This document shows positions 12,235 through 19,581 of a stretch of DNA of 19,581 nucleotides, one piece after another; positions within the stretch are counted from its first letter, which is position 1; each line of letters opens with the position of its first letter. The stretch is from an uncultured Eubacteriales bacterium (GTDB taxonomy: Bacteria; Bacillota; Clostridia; Oscillospirales; Oscillospiraceae). The position numbers were made by a program, and so were the translations under genes. The notes under the pieces are model-generated. The model did not search any database and was not told the DNA's origin. It saw only the letters and a list, made by a program, of their open reading frames with translations. The stretch is from NCBI GenBank assembly GCA_900549545.1, contig URPA01000036.1, forward strand, positions 1-19,581, given 5' to 3'.

Positions 12235-13173
12235 ATGAAGAGCAAGTATTCCGTCAAGCTCAGCACCCTTGTCAAGGAGCACAATCTCATGCCGCTGCAC
12301 ACCTCAAAGGATTACGACACCGCCGTCATAAGAACGGCGGACGTCAACCGCCCCGCGATGCAGCTGACGGGCTTTTATAATTACTTTGACCCCAAGCGCC
12401 TTCAGATTATCGGCCGGGTTGAGAGCACCTATCTTGACTCCATCAGCCCCGAGCAGCGCTATGAGGCGCTTGAGCGCTTTATGAGCTATGACATCGCTGC
12501 GCTGGTCATCTGCCACGGGGTTCCCCCATTCCCGGAGTGCCTTGAGCTTGCGGAGAAGTATGACCGCAACGTTTTTATAACCACGATGGACACCTCGGAG
12601 TTTCAGGCCGACGTTATCCGCTCCCTGCACAACTATCTCGCCCCGCGGCTGACTACTCACGGGGTCCTGGTCGAGGTCTACGGCGAGGGTGTGCTGCTCA
12701 TGGGCGACAGCGGCATCGGCAAGAGCGAGACGGCGCTGGAGCTTATCAAGCGCGGCCACCGGCTTGTTGCGGATGACGCGGTGGAGATAAAGCTCATCGG
12801 CAAGGACACACTTGTCGGCAGCGCGCCGGAGATTATCCGCTATTATATGGAGCTGCGCGGCATCGGCGTTATCAATGTGCGGCACATTTACGGCGTCGGC
12901 GCCGTAAAGCCCGAGTGCAACATTGACGTTGTGGTGAAGATGGAGATGTGGCGGGAGGGCAAAGCCTATGACCGCCTCGGCCTTTCCGACGAGACGGAGG
13001 AGATTTTGGGCGTCAAGCTCCCCGCGGTGACTATCCCGGTCACGCCGGGCAGAAACCTCGCCGTTATTCTTGAGCTTGCCGCCATGAACAACCGCCAGAA
13101 GAAGATGGGCTTCAACGCCGCCCAGACCCTCGCCGCCGAGCATGACAGCGCGGTGGATCTGGGGCTATTGTAA
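12235..13173 (+). CDS. hprK: HPr kinase/phosphorylase
   Basis: This 312-residue enzyme phosphorylates HPr of the sugar phosphotransferase system on Ser-46 and reverses the reaction, driving carbon catabolite repression in Firmicutes. The N-terminal domain covers about residues 1-130. The C-terminal kinase domain has the P-loop GDSGIGKS at residues 157-164, the H-R-L-V-A-D-D-A segment near 172-180, and the family signature YMELRGIGVINVRHIYGVGAV starting near residue 204. Length is normal. AGGAGG (12221-12226) lies 8 nt before the ATG. It opens the tight operon with murB (12-nt gap), rapZ and whiA. Confidence 0.97.
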   Translation: MKSKYSVKLSTLVKEHNLMPLHTSKDYDTAVIRTADVNRPAMQLTGFYNYFDPKRLQIIGRVESTYLDSISPEQRYEALERFMSYDIAALVICHGVPPFPECLELAEKYDRNVFITTMDTSEFQADVIRSLHNYLAPRLTTHGVLVEVYGEGVLLMGDSGIGKSETALELIKRGHRLVADDAVEIKLIGKDTLVGSAPEIIRYYMELRGIGVINVRHIYGVGAVKPECNIDVVVKMEMWREGKAYDRLGLSDETEEILGVKLPAVTIPVTPGRNLAVILELAAMNNRQKKMGFNAAQTLAAEHDSAVDLGLL

Positions 13174-13185
13174 AAGGAGAAGATT

Positions 13186-14184
13186 ATGCAGCAGCTTGAA
13201 AACGCCATTTCTCAGATAAAAACCGCCCTGCCGGGGCTGACTCTTTTGGAAAACGAACCCATGAGCGAGCACAGCTCATTCAAGATCGGCGGCCCCGCCA
13301 GAGCCGTGGCTTACCCGAGGGATGTGACATCCCTGAGCAAAATCTGCGCCATTTTGAAGGAAAATCAGCTTGCGCCGCTCATGCTCGGCAACGGCACGAA
13401 TATCCTCTTCCCCGACGAGGGGCTTGATAAGGTCTTCATCATCGGCACCGAGAAGCTCGCCAATATTTTTCGCCTGCCGGACGGGGCCGTGTATGTTGAG
13501 GCGGGCCTGCCGCTTGCGCGGCTTGCGGGCTTTGCCCAGCAAAACGGCCTTACAGGGCTGGAGTTTGCCGGCGGCATCCCCGGCACGCTCGGCGGCGCCT
13601 GCGTGATGAACGCCGGGGCCTATGGCGGGGAGATGAAGGACGTTATAGAGAGCGTCGTCTGCTACTACCTGCCCGAGCAGCGGCTCTATGAGCTTTCAAA
13701 AGAGCAGTGCAGCTTTGAATACCGCAGCAGCCTTTTCAAAAAGCTGGGCGGCTGCGTCATCCTCAGCGCGGTGCTGCGCCTTGAGGAGGGGGACAGCGCC
13801 GAGATTGCCGCGAAAATGCGCGAGCTTGGCGAAAAGCGCCGCGAAAAGCAGCCGCTTGACCTGCCGTCTGCCGGCAGCGCCTTCAAGCGCCCGGAGGGGA
13901 ACTTTGCCGCCGCCCTTATCGACAAGGCCGGGCTCAAGGGCTTTACCGTGGGCGGGGCGCAGGTCTCCGAGAAGCACGCGGGCTTTGTCGTCAACAAGGG
14001 CGGCGCCAGCTCACACGATGTGCATGAGCTGATGATGCAGGTACGCAAAAAGGTGTATGAGGACAGCAATGTCCTGCTTGAGCCGGAGATAATCATTCTC
14101 CCGCCGGACTACTGCCTGGAGGATCACGGCCCCGCGCTGCACGGCAACCGCGTAACGGTCATGGAGCAGGAAGAGGAGAAATAG
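13186..14184 (+). CDS. murB: UDP-N-acetylenolpyruvoylglucosamine reductase
   Basis: This 332-residue cytoplasmic flavoenzyme reduces UDP-GlcNAc-enolpyruvate to UDP-MurNAc with NADPH, the second committed step of peptidoglycan precursor synthesis. The FAD-binding PCMH domain is shown by HSSFKIGGPA, LGNGTNILFPDEG and GGIPGTLGGACVMNAGAYGGEM (from about residue 129). The C-terminal domain carries SAGSAFKRP (228-236), where the second serine is the catalytic proton donor. The C-terminal LLEPEI supplies the conserved glutamate. The arrangement is that of type II MurB, as in B. subtilis. AAGGAG lies 6 nt before the ATG. Confidence 0.97.
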   Translation: MQQLENAISQIKTALPGLTLLENEPMSEHSSFKIGGPARAVAYPRDVTSLSKICAILKENQLAPLMLGNGTNILFPDEGLDKVFIIGTEKLANIFRLPDGAVYVEAGLPLARLAGFAQQNGLTGLEFAGGIPGTLGGACVMNAGAYGGEMKDVIESVVCYYLPEQRLYELSKEQCSFEYRSSLFKKLGGCVILSAVLRLEEGDSAEIAAKMRELGEKRREKQPLDLPSAGSAFKRPEGNFAAALIDKAGLKGFTVGGAQVSEKHAGFVVNKGGASSHDVHELMMQVRKKVYEDSNVLLEPEIIILPPDYCLEDHGPALHGNRVTVMEQEEEK

Positions 14185-14187
14185 AAA

Positions 14188-15045
14188 ATGGAATTTCTTA
14201 TAATCACCGGCATGTCCGGCGCGGGCAAGAGCCGCGCCGCCGATGTGCTGGAGGACCTGGATTATTACTGCGTGGACAATATGCCCGTCGCGCTTATCCC
14301 GCGCTTTGCGGAGCTGTGCATGGACACGCGCGGCCGCTATGAAAAGGTCGCGCTGGTGACGGATGTCCGTGAGAAGGATGGCATACCCTCCCTTTTGAAG
14401 ATAAAGGAGGAGCTCGCGCACATGGAATGTCAGGTGCGCATCCTCTATATGGACGCCGATACCCGCACCCTCGTGCGCCGGTATAAGGAGTCCCGCCGCC
14501 CGCACCCACTGATGACGCGGGGGATAACGCTTGAGCAGGCGGTGCAGAAGGAGGAGGAGCTGCTGAGAGATGTAAAGGCGCAGGCGGATTTTGTTGTCGA
14601 CAGCTCAAGGCTCACCCTCGGCATGCTGCAAAACCACCTCTTCGCGCTCTTCGCCGCCGGTGGAAAAAAGCGGGATATCAACGTCACCGTCATGTCCTTT
14701 GGCTTCAAGCACGGCATACCAATGGAGGCGGACCTCGTCTTTGACGCGCGCTTTCTGCCGAATCCCTATTATGTGGAGGAGCTTCGCCCTCTCAGCGGGC
14801 TGGACAGGCCCGTGGGCGAGTTTGTGTTCGGCTGCCAGCAGACGCGGACTTTTATGGAGAAGATTCAGGATTTAATAGATTTTCTGCTGCCGCTGTATAT
14901 CGAGGAGGGCAAGGTGGGCCTCACCATAGCCATCGGCTGCACCGGCGGGCGGCACCGCAGCGTCGCCATCGCCAGCGCCCTGAACGATTATTTTGTCGCC
15001 AAGGGCATAAGCTCTGAGAATATCAACAGGGACCTGAATAAATAA
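14188..15045 (+). CDS. rapZ: RapZ/YvcJ-family nucleotide-binding protein
   Basis: This 285-residue protein has an N-terminal P-loop GMSGAGKS (residues 8-15) and the family stretch LEDLDYYCVDNMP. The C-terminal domain carries SFGFKHGIPMEADLVFDARF (from about residue 170) and GCTGGRHRSV (250-259). In E. coli RapZ is an RNase E adapter controlling GlmZ/GlmY small RNAs and amino-sugar synthesis. The B. subtilis homologue YvcJ binds and hydrolyses nucleotides and affects competence, so RNA work is not proven in Firmicutes. It starts 3 nt after murB and ends 9 nt before whiA. In many Firmicutes yvcK lies between rapZ and whiA; here it does not. Confidence 0.96.
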   Translation: MEFLIITGMSGAGKSRAADVLEDLDYYCVDNMPVALIPRFAELCMDTRGRYEKVALVTDVREKDGIPSLLKIKEELAHMECQVRILYMDADTRTLVRRYKESRRPHPLMTRGITLEQAVQKEEELLRDVKAQADFVVDSSRLTLGMLQNHLFALFAAGGKKRDINVTVMSFGFKHGIPMEADLVFDARFLPNPYYVEELRPLSGLDRPVGEFVFGCQQTRTFMEKIQDLIDFLLPLYIEEGKVGLTIAIGCTGGRHRSVAIASALNDYFVAKGISSENINRDLNK

Positions 15046-15054
15046 GGAGCGCCT

Positions 15055-15948
15055 ATGTCGTTTTCATCGGACGCCAAGGCAGAGATCTGCCAGCAAAAGA
15101 TAGACAAAAAATGCTGCGCCGTGGCGGAGAGCTATGGCGTGCTGCTCTATTGCAGCGCCTATTCCGCCCGGGAGCTGCGCATAATCACCGCAAGCCCGGC
15201 CTTTGCCCAGCGGCTTCCAAAGCTCTTCAAGCGGGCCTTCGGGCTTAGCTTTGATGAGCTTCCCAAGGCGGGCAGCGGCAAAAAAAGCCTTGTCATAAAA
15301 GACAGGGATAAGCTCGCGCGCATATTTTCCGCCTTCGGTGAGGATTTGGACAGCACGCTCACCCACCATCTCAACTATGCCGTGGTGGAGGAGGACTGCT
15401 GCCGCACGGCCTTTGTCCGGGGCGCGTTTTTAGCCGGGGGCAGCGTTACAGACCCCGAGAAAAACTATCACCTCGAGCTTGCAACGCCCCACCACAGCGT
15501 CAGCCGCGAGGCATACTCCCTGCTGCTGGACATGGGCTTTGCGCCCAAGGAGACGATGCGCGGGGCAAACTCCCTGCTGTACTTTAAAAAGGCGGACGCT
15601 ATCGCCGATTTCTTTACCAAGCTCGGCGCGCCGGTGACGGCCATGAACATCATGACCGCCAAGGTCGATAAAGAGATGCGAAACACCGTCACCCGACAGA
15701 TAAACTGCGACTCGGCCAACGCCGACAAGACCGTCGCCGCCGCGCAGGAGCAGCTTGAGGCCATCCGCCGCATCGCCGGGGAATACGGGCTGGACGCGCT
15801 GCCCGAGCAGCTCAGGCAGGCGGCGCTGCTGCGCATAACCAACCCCGAGGCGAGCCTTGCCGACCTTGCGCGGCTTTCCTACCCGCCGGTGACAAAAAGC
15901 TGTCTGTCGCACCGGCTCAAAAAGATAATGACTTTCAAACCAGAGTAA
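15055..15948 (+). CDS. whiA: WhiA-type DNA-binding protein
   Basis: This 297-residue protein has a degenerate LAGLIDADG homing-endonuclease-like core (segments SYGVLLYCSA and RGAFLAGGSVTDPEKNYHLEL) and a C-terminal helix-turn-helix (about residues 215-297) containing ASLADLARLSYPPVTKSCLSHRLKKI. In Streptomyces WhiA controls sporulation genes. In B. subtilis it affects cell division and chromosome segregation without being an obvious transcription factor. The endonuclease catalytic acids are not expected to work in this family. AAGGAG (15044-15049) overlaps the rapZ stop. The whiA stop codon (15946-15948) lies inside the left arm of the second palindromic repeat. Confidence 0.96.
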   Translation: MSFSSDAKAEICQQKIDKKCCAVAESYGVLLYCSAYSARELRIITASPAFAQRLPKLFKRAFGLSFDELPKAGSGKKSLVIKDRDKLARIFSAFGEDLDSTLTHHLNYAVVEEDCCRTAFVRGAFLAGGSVTDPEKNYHLELATPHHSVSREAYSLLLDMGFAPKETMRGANSLLYFKKADAIADFFTKLGAPVTAMNIMTAKVDKEMRNTVTRQINCDSANADKTVAAAQEQLEAIRRIAGEYGLDALPEQLRQAALLRITNPEASLADLARLSYPPVTKSCLSHRLKKIMTFKPE

Positions 15949-15990
15949 ATGCTGAACAAATCGTCCTCACCGATTTATTCATCGTTTACT
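15944..15990 (-). repeat. Dispersed palindromic repeat, copy 2 (whiA-dnaE junction)
   Basis: The left arm at 15944-15963 pairs with 15971-15990 over 20 positions with two mismatches and one wobble, around a 7-nt loop. The reverse complement of this copy matches 39 of 47 positions of copy 1, including AAATCGGTGAG across the loop. The two copies are thus in opposite orientation. The dnaE ribosome binding site GGAGG (15991-15995) follows the right arm directly. Confidence 0.8.
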
Positions 15991-16003
15991 GGAGGAATAA
16001 AAC

Positions 16004-19000
16004 ATGGCCTTTGTTCATCTTCATGTGCATACCGAATACTCCCTGCTTGACGGCGCGTGCCGTGTAAAGCAGCTTGCAAAGCGCGCCAAGGAGCTGGGGC
16101 AGACCGCTATCGCCGTCACCGACCACGGGGTCATGTACGGCGCGGTGGAGTTTTACCGCGCCTGCAAGGCTGAGGGCGTCAAGCCCATCATCGGCTGCGA
16201 GGTGTATGTCGCCCCACGGAGCATGGGCAGCAAGGAGCACGGCGTTGATAATAATTACTCCCACCTCATTCTCCTCTGCAAGAACGAGACGGGCTACCGC
16301 AACCTCTGCTACATGGTCAGCGCCGCCTTTACCGAGGGCTTTTATATAAAGCCCCGCATCGACTGGGCGCTGCTGCATCAGCACAGCGAGGGACTTATCT
16401 GCCTGTCCGGCTGCCTCGCCGGAGAGATAGCCCAGGATGTTGTGCGCGGGGACTATGAGGCCGCGAAAGCCAAGGCCCTTGAGCTACGCGGGCTTTTCGG
16501 GGAGGACTTTTTCCTTGAAATTCAGGACCATGGCATCCCGGAGGAGCGCCGCGCGGCGGAGGGCATCATCCGCATCCACCACGAGACGGGCATCCCCCTT
16601 GTTGTCACCAATGACGCGCACTATATTAACCGCGAGGATGCGTATTATCAGGATGTGCTCATGTGCATACAGACCGGCAAGACCGTGGACGAGCCAAACC
16701 GCATGCGCTTTGAGACGCAGGAGCTCTACCTCAAAACCGAGGACGAGATGCGCGCGCTCTATCCCGACTGCCCGGACGCGGCGGACAACACTGCCATAAT
16801 TGCCGAGCGTTGCAACTACGATTTTGAGTTTGGCCACTATCACCTGCCGCGCTTCAAGCTCCCGGCGGGCGAGAGCGACAGCTTTGAATATCTCCAAAAG
16901 CTCTGCGAAAAGGGCTTTGCCGAGCGCTACGCAGGCCGCCCCGAGGTGCATAAGCAGCTCGATTATGAGCTTAACATGATCCACCAGATGGGCTTTGTGG
17001 ACTATTTTCTCATCGTTTCGGACTTTATCGGCTACGCCAAGGGGCAGGGCATTCCCGTCGGCCCCGGGCGCGGCAGCGCGGCGGGCAGCGTCGTGTCCTA
17101 CTGCCTGCATATAACCGATGTTGACCCAATCAAATATAGCCTCTTCTTCGAGCGCTTTTTGAACCCCGAGCGCGTCTCCATGCCGGATATCGACGTGGAC
17201 TTCTGCGTCAACCGCCGGGGCGAGGTCATCGACTACGTTAACCGCCTCTACGGCAATGACCATGTGGCCCAGATCGTTACCTTCGGTACCATGGCCGCGC
17301 GAAATGCCGTGCGCGACGTGGGCCGCGCCCTCGCCGTCAGCTATGGCGAGACGGACGCGGTCGCAAAGCAGATACCCTCCGGCCCGGGCGCGCTGAACAT
17401 CACCATTGAGGAGGCCTTGCAGCTCTCTAAGCCCCTGCGTGAGCTGTATGAGGGGGATGAAAAGCTAAAGCATCTTGTCGATGTGGCAAAGGCGCTCGAG
17501 GGCATGCCGCGCCACGCCTCCACCCACGCCGCCGGTGTTGTCATCACCGAAAAGCCGGTGTATGAGTATGTGCCGCTTGCGAAAAATGACGAGTCCGTCG
17601 TCTGCCAGTACACCATGACAACCCTTGAGGAGCTGGGGCTTCTCAAAATGGACTTTCTTGGCCTTCGCAACCTCACCGTGCTGGAGGACGCGGCAAAGCT
17701 TGTCCGCCGCCGGGAGCCGGAGTTCTCCATTGACAAAATACCCGAGGACGACAGCGCGGTTTTTGACATGATCTCCGAGGGGCACACCTGCGGCGTGTTC
17801 CAGCTTGAAAGCACGGGCATGACCTCCGTCTGCCTCGGCCTCAAGCCCAAGAGCATTGAGGATATCACCGCCGTCATAGCCCTCTACCGCCCCGGCCCGA
17901 TGGACAGCATACCCAGATTCATCGAATACTCCAACCACCCGGAGCGCATAAAATACAAGCACCCGCTGTTAAAGCCAATTTTGGAAGTTACCTACGGCTG
18001 CATCGTCTATCAGGAGCAGGTCATTCAGATTTTCCGCTCCCTCGCGGGCTTCTCGCTGGGGCAGGCAGACATGATCCGCCGCGCGATGAGCAAGAAGAAG
18101 CACGCCGTCATTGATGCCGAGCGCGTGGCCTTTATCCATGGCGACGAGAGCCGGGGTATAGCCGGCGCACTCAAAAACGGCGTGAGCGAGGATGTCGCCA
18201 ACAGCATATACGACGAGATTCTGGACTTCGCGAGCTATGCCTTCAACAAGGCCCACGCCGTGTGCTACGCGATAGTCGCCTACCGCACGGGGTACATGAA
18301 GCGCCGCTATCCGAGAGAGTATATGGCGTCGCTCTTGACCTCAGTGCTCGATAACAGCGGCAAGGTCGCCGAGTATATCGCCGAGTGCCGGGACATGGGC
18401 ATCAAGCTCCTGCCCCCGGATGTCAATGAGTCCGAGGCGGACTTCACCGTCGCGGGCGAGAACCTGCGCTTCGGTCTGGTGGCCATAAAGGGCCTTGGGA
18501 GAAATGCCGTCAGTGAGCTTGTGCACGAGCGGGAGGAAAACGGCGCGTTTACGGATTTTGAGGACTTCTGCCGCCGCATGTACGGCAAGGATCTCAACCG
18601 CCGCGCTGTTGAAAACCTCATCCGCAGCGGCGCGTTTGACAGCATGGGCTATAAGCGCAAGGCCCTTATGCAGGTCTGCGGCACGGTGCTTGAAGCCGTC
18701 AGCCGCAGCGAGAAGGAGAATATCTCCGGCCAGTTTGACCTCTTCGGCGGCGGCATGGACGACAGCCCCGCCCCCCCTAAGATCACCATTCCCAATGTCG
18801 AAGAGTACAGCGCGCAGGAAAAGATGCAGATGGAGAAGGAGACCACCGGCCTCTATCTCACCGGTCACCCCATGGACCAGTATAAGGACGCGGTGCGCCG
18901 GGCGGGCGCTGTCTCCGTCGGCGCGGTGATGAACGATTTTGCCGCCGAGGACGGGCCGCGCTCCTTCTCTGACGGGCAGTATGTCACCCTCGCCGGGGTC

Positions 19001-19471
19001 GTTGCCAGCATCAAGACCCGCACAACGAAAAATAACTCTCTCATGAGCTATGTCCAGCTTGAGGATGACACCGGCACAATGGAGCTTGTAGCCTTCCAGC
19101 GTGCGCTCGATAACGGCGGCGGGTATCTCGCGGAGAATAACGCCGTCATCGTCCGCGGGCGCATCACCGCGCGGGACGAGAAGGAGCCGCAGCTCACCGT
19201 GGACACCATCCGCCCCATAAGCGACCTCAACGCCCCCGCGACCTCCGCACCGCCACCCCCGGCGCAGAAGCTCTGGGTAAAGCTCCCGAGCCTGAGCGAC
19301 CCAAGGCTCAAGCGCATTGAGCTGATTCTCACGATGTTCCCCGGCAATAACCAGCTCATCATCTACGGCGAGCGGGAGAAAAAGCGTATCGGCTCCCCCT
19401 GCCTTATCCACGAAGGGCTGATTTTAGAGCTTGAGGAAATGCTCGGCAAGGAAAATGTTGTGGTAAAATAA
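16004..19471 (+). CDS. dnaE: DNA polymerase III alpha subunit (DnaE type)
   Basis: This 1155-residue replicative polymerase subunit is of normal length for a DnaE1-type enzyme. The N-terminal PHP domain opens FVHLHVHTEYSLLDGA, with the metal-binding H5, H7 and H9. The palm domain has PDIDVDF with catalytic D395 and D397, and the third acid D550 in KMDFLGLRNL. The GPGRGSAAGSVVSYCL motif precedes them. The C-terminal part has a helix-hairpin-helix region, then an OB fold (VTLAGVVASIKTRTTKNNSLMSYVQLEDDTG). In Clostridia DnaE usually works beside PolC, with DnaE extending primers; PolC is not in this window. GGAGG (15991-15995) serves the ATG 8 nt later. It follows the whiA operon after 55 nt and may be read through from it. 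Confidence 0.97.
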   Translation: MAFVHLHVHTEYSLLDGACRVKQLAKRAKELGQTAIAVTDHGVMYGAVEFYRACKAEGVKPIIGCEVYVAPRSMGSKEHGVDNNYSHLILLCKNETGYRNLCYMVSAAFTEGFYIKPRIDWALLHQHSEGLICLSGCLAGEIAQDVVRGDYEAAKAKALELRGLFGEDFFLEIQDHGIPEERRAAEGIIRIHHETGIPLVVTNDAHYINREDAYYQDVLMCIQTGKTVDEPNRMRFETQELYLKTEDEMRALYPDCPDAADNTAIIAERCNYDFEFGHYHLPRFKLPAGESDSFEYLQKLCEKGFAERYAGRPEVHKQLDYELNMIHQMGFVDYFLIVSDFIGYAKGQGIPVGPGRGSAAGSVVSYCLHITDVDPIKYSLFFERFLNPERVSMPDIDVDFCVNRRGEVIDYVNRLYGNDHVAQIVTFGTMAARNAVRDVGRALAVSYGETDAVAKQIPSGPGALNITIEEALQLSKPLRELYEGDEKLKHLVDVAKALEGMPRHASTHAAGVVITEKPVYEYVPLAKNDESVVCQYTMTTLEELGLLKMDFLGLRNLTVLEDAAKLVRRREPEFSIDKIPEDDSAVFDMISEGHTCGVFQLESTGMTSVCLGLKPKSIEDITAVIALYRPGPMDSIPRFIEYSNHPERIKYKHPLLKPILEVTYGCIVYQEQVIQIFRSLAGFSLGQADMIRRAMSKKKHAVIDAERVAFIHGDESRGIAGALKNGVSEDVANSIYDEILDFASYAFNKAHAVCYAIVAYRTGYMKRRYPREYMASLLTSVLDNSGKVAEYIAECRDMGIKLLPPDVNESEADFTVAGENLRFGLVAIKGLGRNAVSELVHEREENGAFTDFEDFCRRMYGKDLNRRAVENLIRSGAFDSMGYKRKALMQVCGTVLEAVSRSEKENISGQFDLFGGGMDDSPAPPKITIPNVEEYSAQEKMQMEKETTGLYLTGHPMDQYKDAVRRAGAVSVGAVMNDFAAEDGPRSFSDGQYVTLAGVVASIKTRTTKNNSLMSYVQLEDDTGTMELVAFQRALDNGGGYLAENNAVIVRGRITARDEKEPQLTVDTIRPISDLNAPATSAPPPPAQKLWVKLPSLSDPRLKRIELILTMFPGNNQLIIYGEREKKRIGSPCLIHEGLILELEEMLGKENVVVK

Positions 19472-19474
19472 ATC

Positions 19475-19501
19475 AATCCCTCCGGCTTCGCCGGAGGGAT
19501 T
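19475..19501. terminator. 12-bp hairpin after dnaE
   Basis: AATCCCTCCGGC (19475-19486) pairs perfectly with GCCGGAGGGATT (19490-19501) around TTC. The plus strand continues AAGAGAAAG with no T-tract, whereas the minus strand continues GATTTATTTTACC. It may therefore be a bidirectional or mainly leftward terminator as well as the dnaE 3' stem. Confidence 0.7.
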
Positions 19502-19506
19502 AAGAG

Positions 19507-19545
19507 AAAGCAGCTAAACAAATCGGAATTTGTGGAGAGATTTCC
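19507..19545 (+). repeat. Possible decayed copy of the palindromic repeat
   Basis: AAAG, AGC and then AACAAATCGG (19517-19526) occur in the same order as in copy 1. GAGAG and ATTT follow, with a few extra bases between them. The right arm is not recognisable. The rest of the window to 19581 holds no gene that I can see. Confidence 0.3.
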
Positions 19546-19581
19546 TGAACTTTCCTTATTTTACAGGCTTTTCAGCCCATT

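Noticed and set aside
18341..19411. 356-codon minus-strand open frame inside dnaE
   Set aside because: Shadow of the C-terminal part of dnaE, whose OB fold and helix-hairpin-helix region are intact in the plus frame.

Overview
The window looks like chromosomal DNA from a moderately GC-rich, low-redundancy Firmicute, most likely a gut-type Clostridia (Oscillospiraceae/Ruminococcaceae-like). This is inferred from the AGGAGG-type ribosome binding sites, consensus TTGACA/TATAAT promoters, the hprK-murB-rapZ-whiA gene order, a guanine-class purine riboswitch, a BMP-type nucleoside importer and a C+ form of ribosomal protein L28. No phage, transposase, CRISPR or recognisable defence genes are present.

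Layout. 1-410: end of an rRNA operon (23S 3' end, 5S, terminator). 436-1838: a second terminator, then a two-gene operon for a DUF1648/SdpI-family membrane protein and a metal-dependent cyclase-family hydrolase. 1889-3046: a monocistronic XRE-type regulator. 3047-5182: a TetR regulator with its own consensus promoter and palindromic operator, overlapping an ABC-2 type exporter (ATPase and permease). 5183-5349: an intergenic run of short hairpins joined by ATATCAC-like linkers. 5350-10656 (minus strand): a purine-nucleoside ABC importer, read in the order riboswitch, lipoprotein, double ATPase, permease, permease. 10723-11354 (minus): xpt, xanthine phosphoribosyltransferase, with its own promoter. 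11390-11690: a compact locus with the layout of a type I toxin-antitoxin pair, a 27-codon hydrophobic/basic peptide on the plus strand and a consensus promoter firing antisense to it. 11711-12030 (minus): rpmB. 12111-19501: hprK, murB, rapZ and whiA as one tight operon, followed by dnaE.

How the genes fit together. The minus-strand block is a purine salvage unit. Guanine or hypoxanthine bound to the riboswitch should stop transcription into the importer, while xpt converts xanthine to XMP from a separate promoter. The hprK-murB-rapZ-whiA block joins carbon catabolite signalling, cell-wall precursor synthesis, an RNase-adapter-type P-loop protein and a division/sporulation regulator. The yvcK gene that usually lies between rapZ and whiA in Firmicutes is absent. 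A 47-bp palindromic repeat occurs in opposite orientations just before hprK and just before dnaE, with a possible decayed third copy at the right edge.

The most interesting signals outside annotated genes are the type I toxin-antitoxin-like locus at 11390-11690, the dispersed inverted 47-bp palindrome, and the modular hairpin string at 5199-5346. All functional statements come from reading the sequence and family knowledge; no database search was run.
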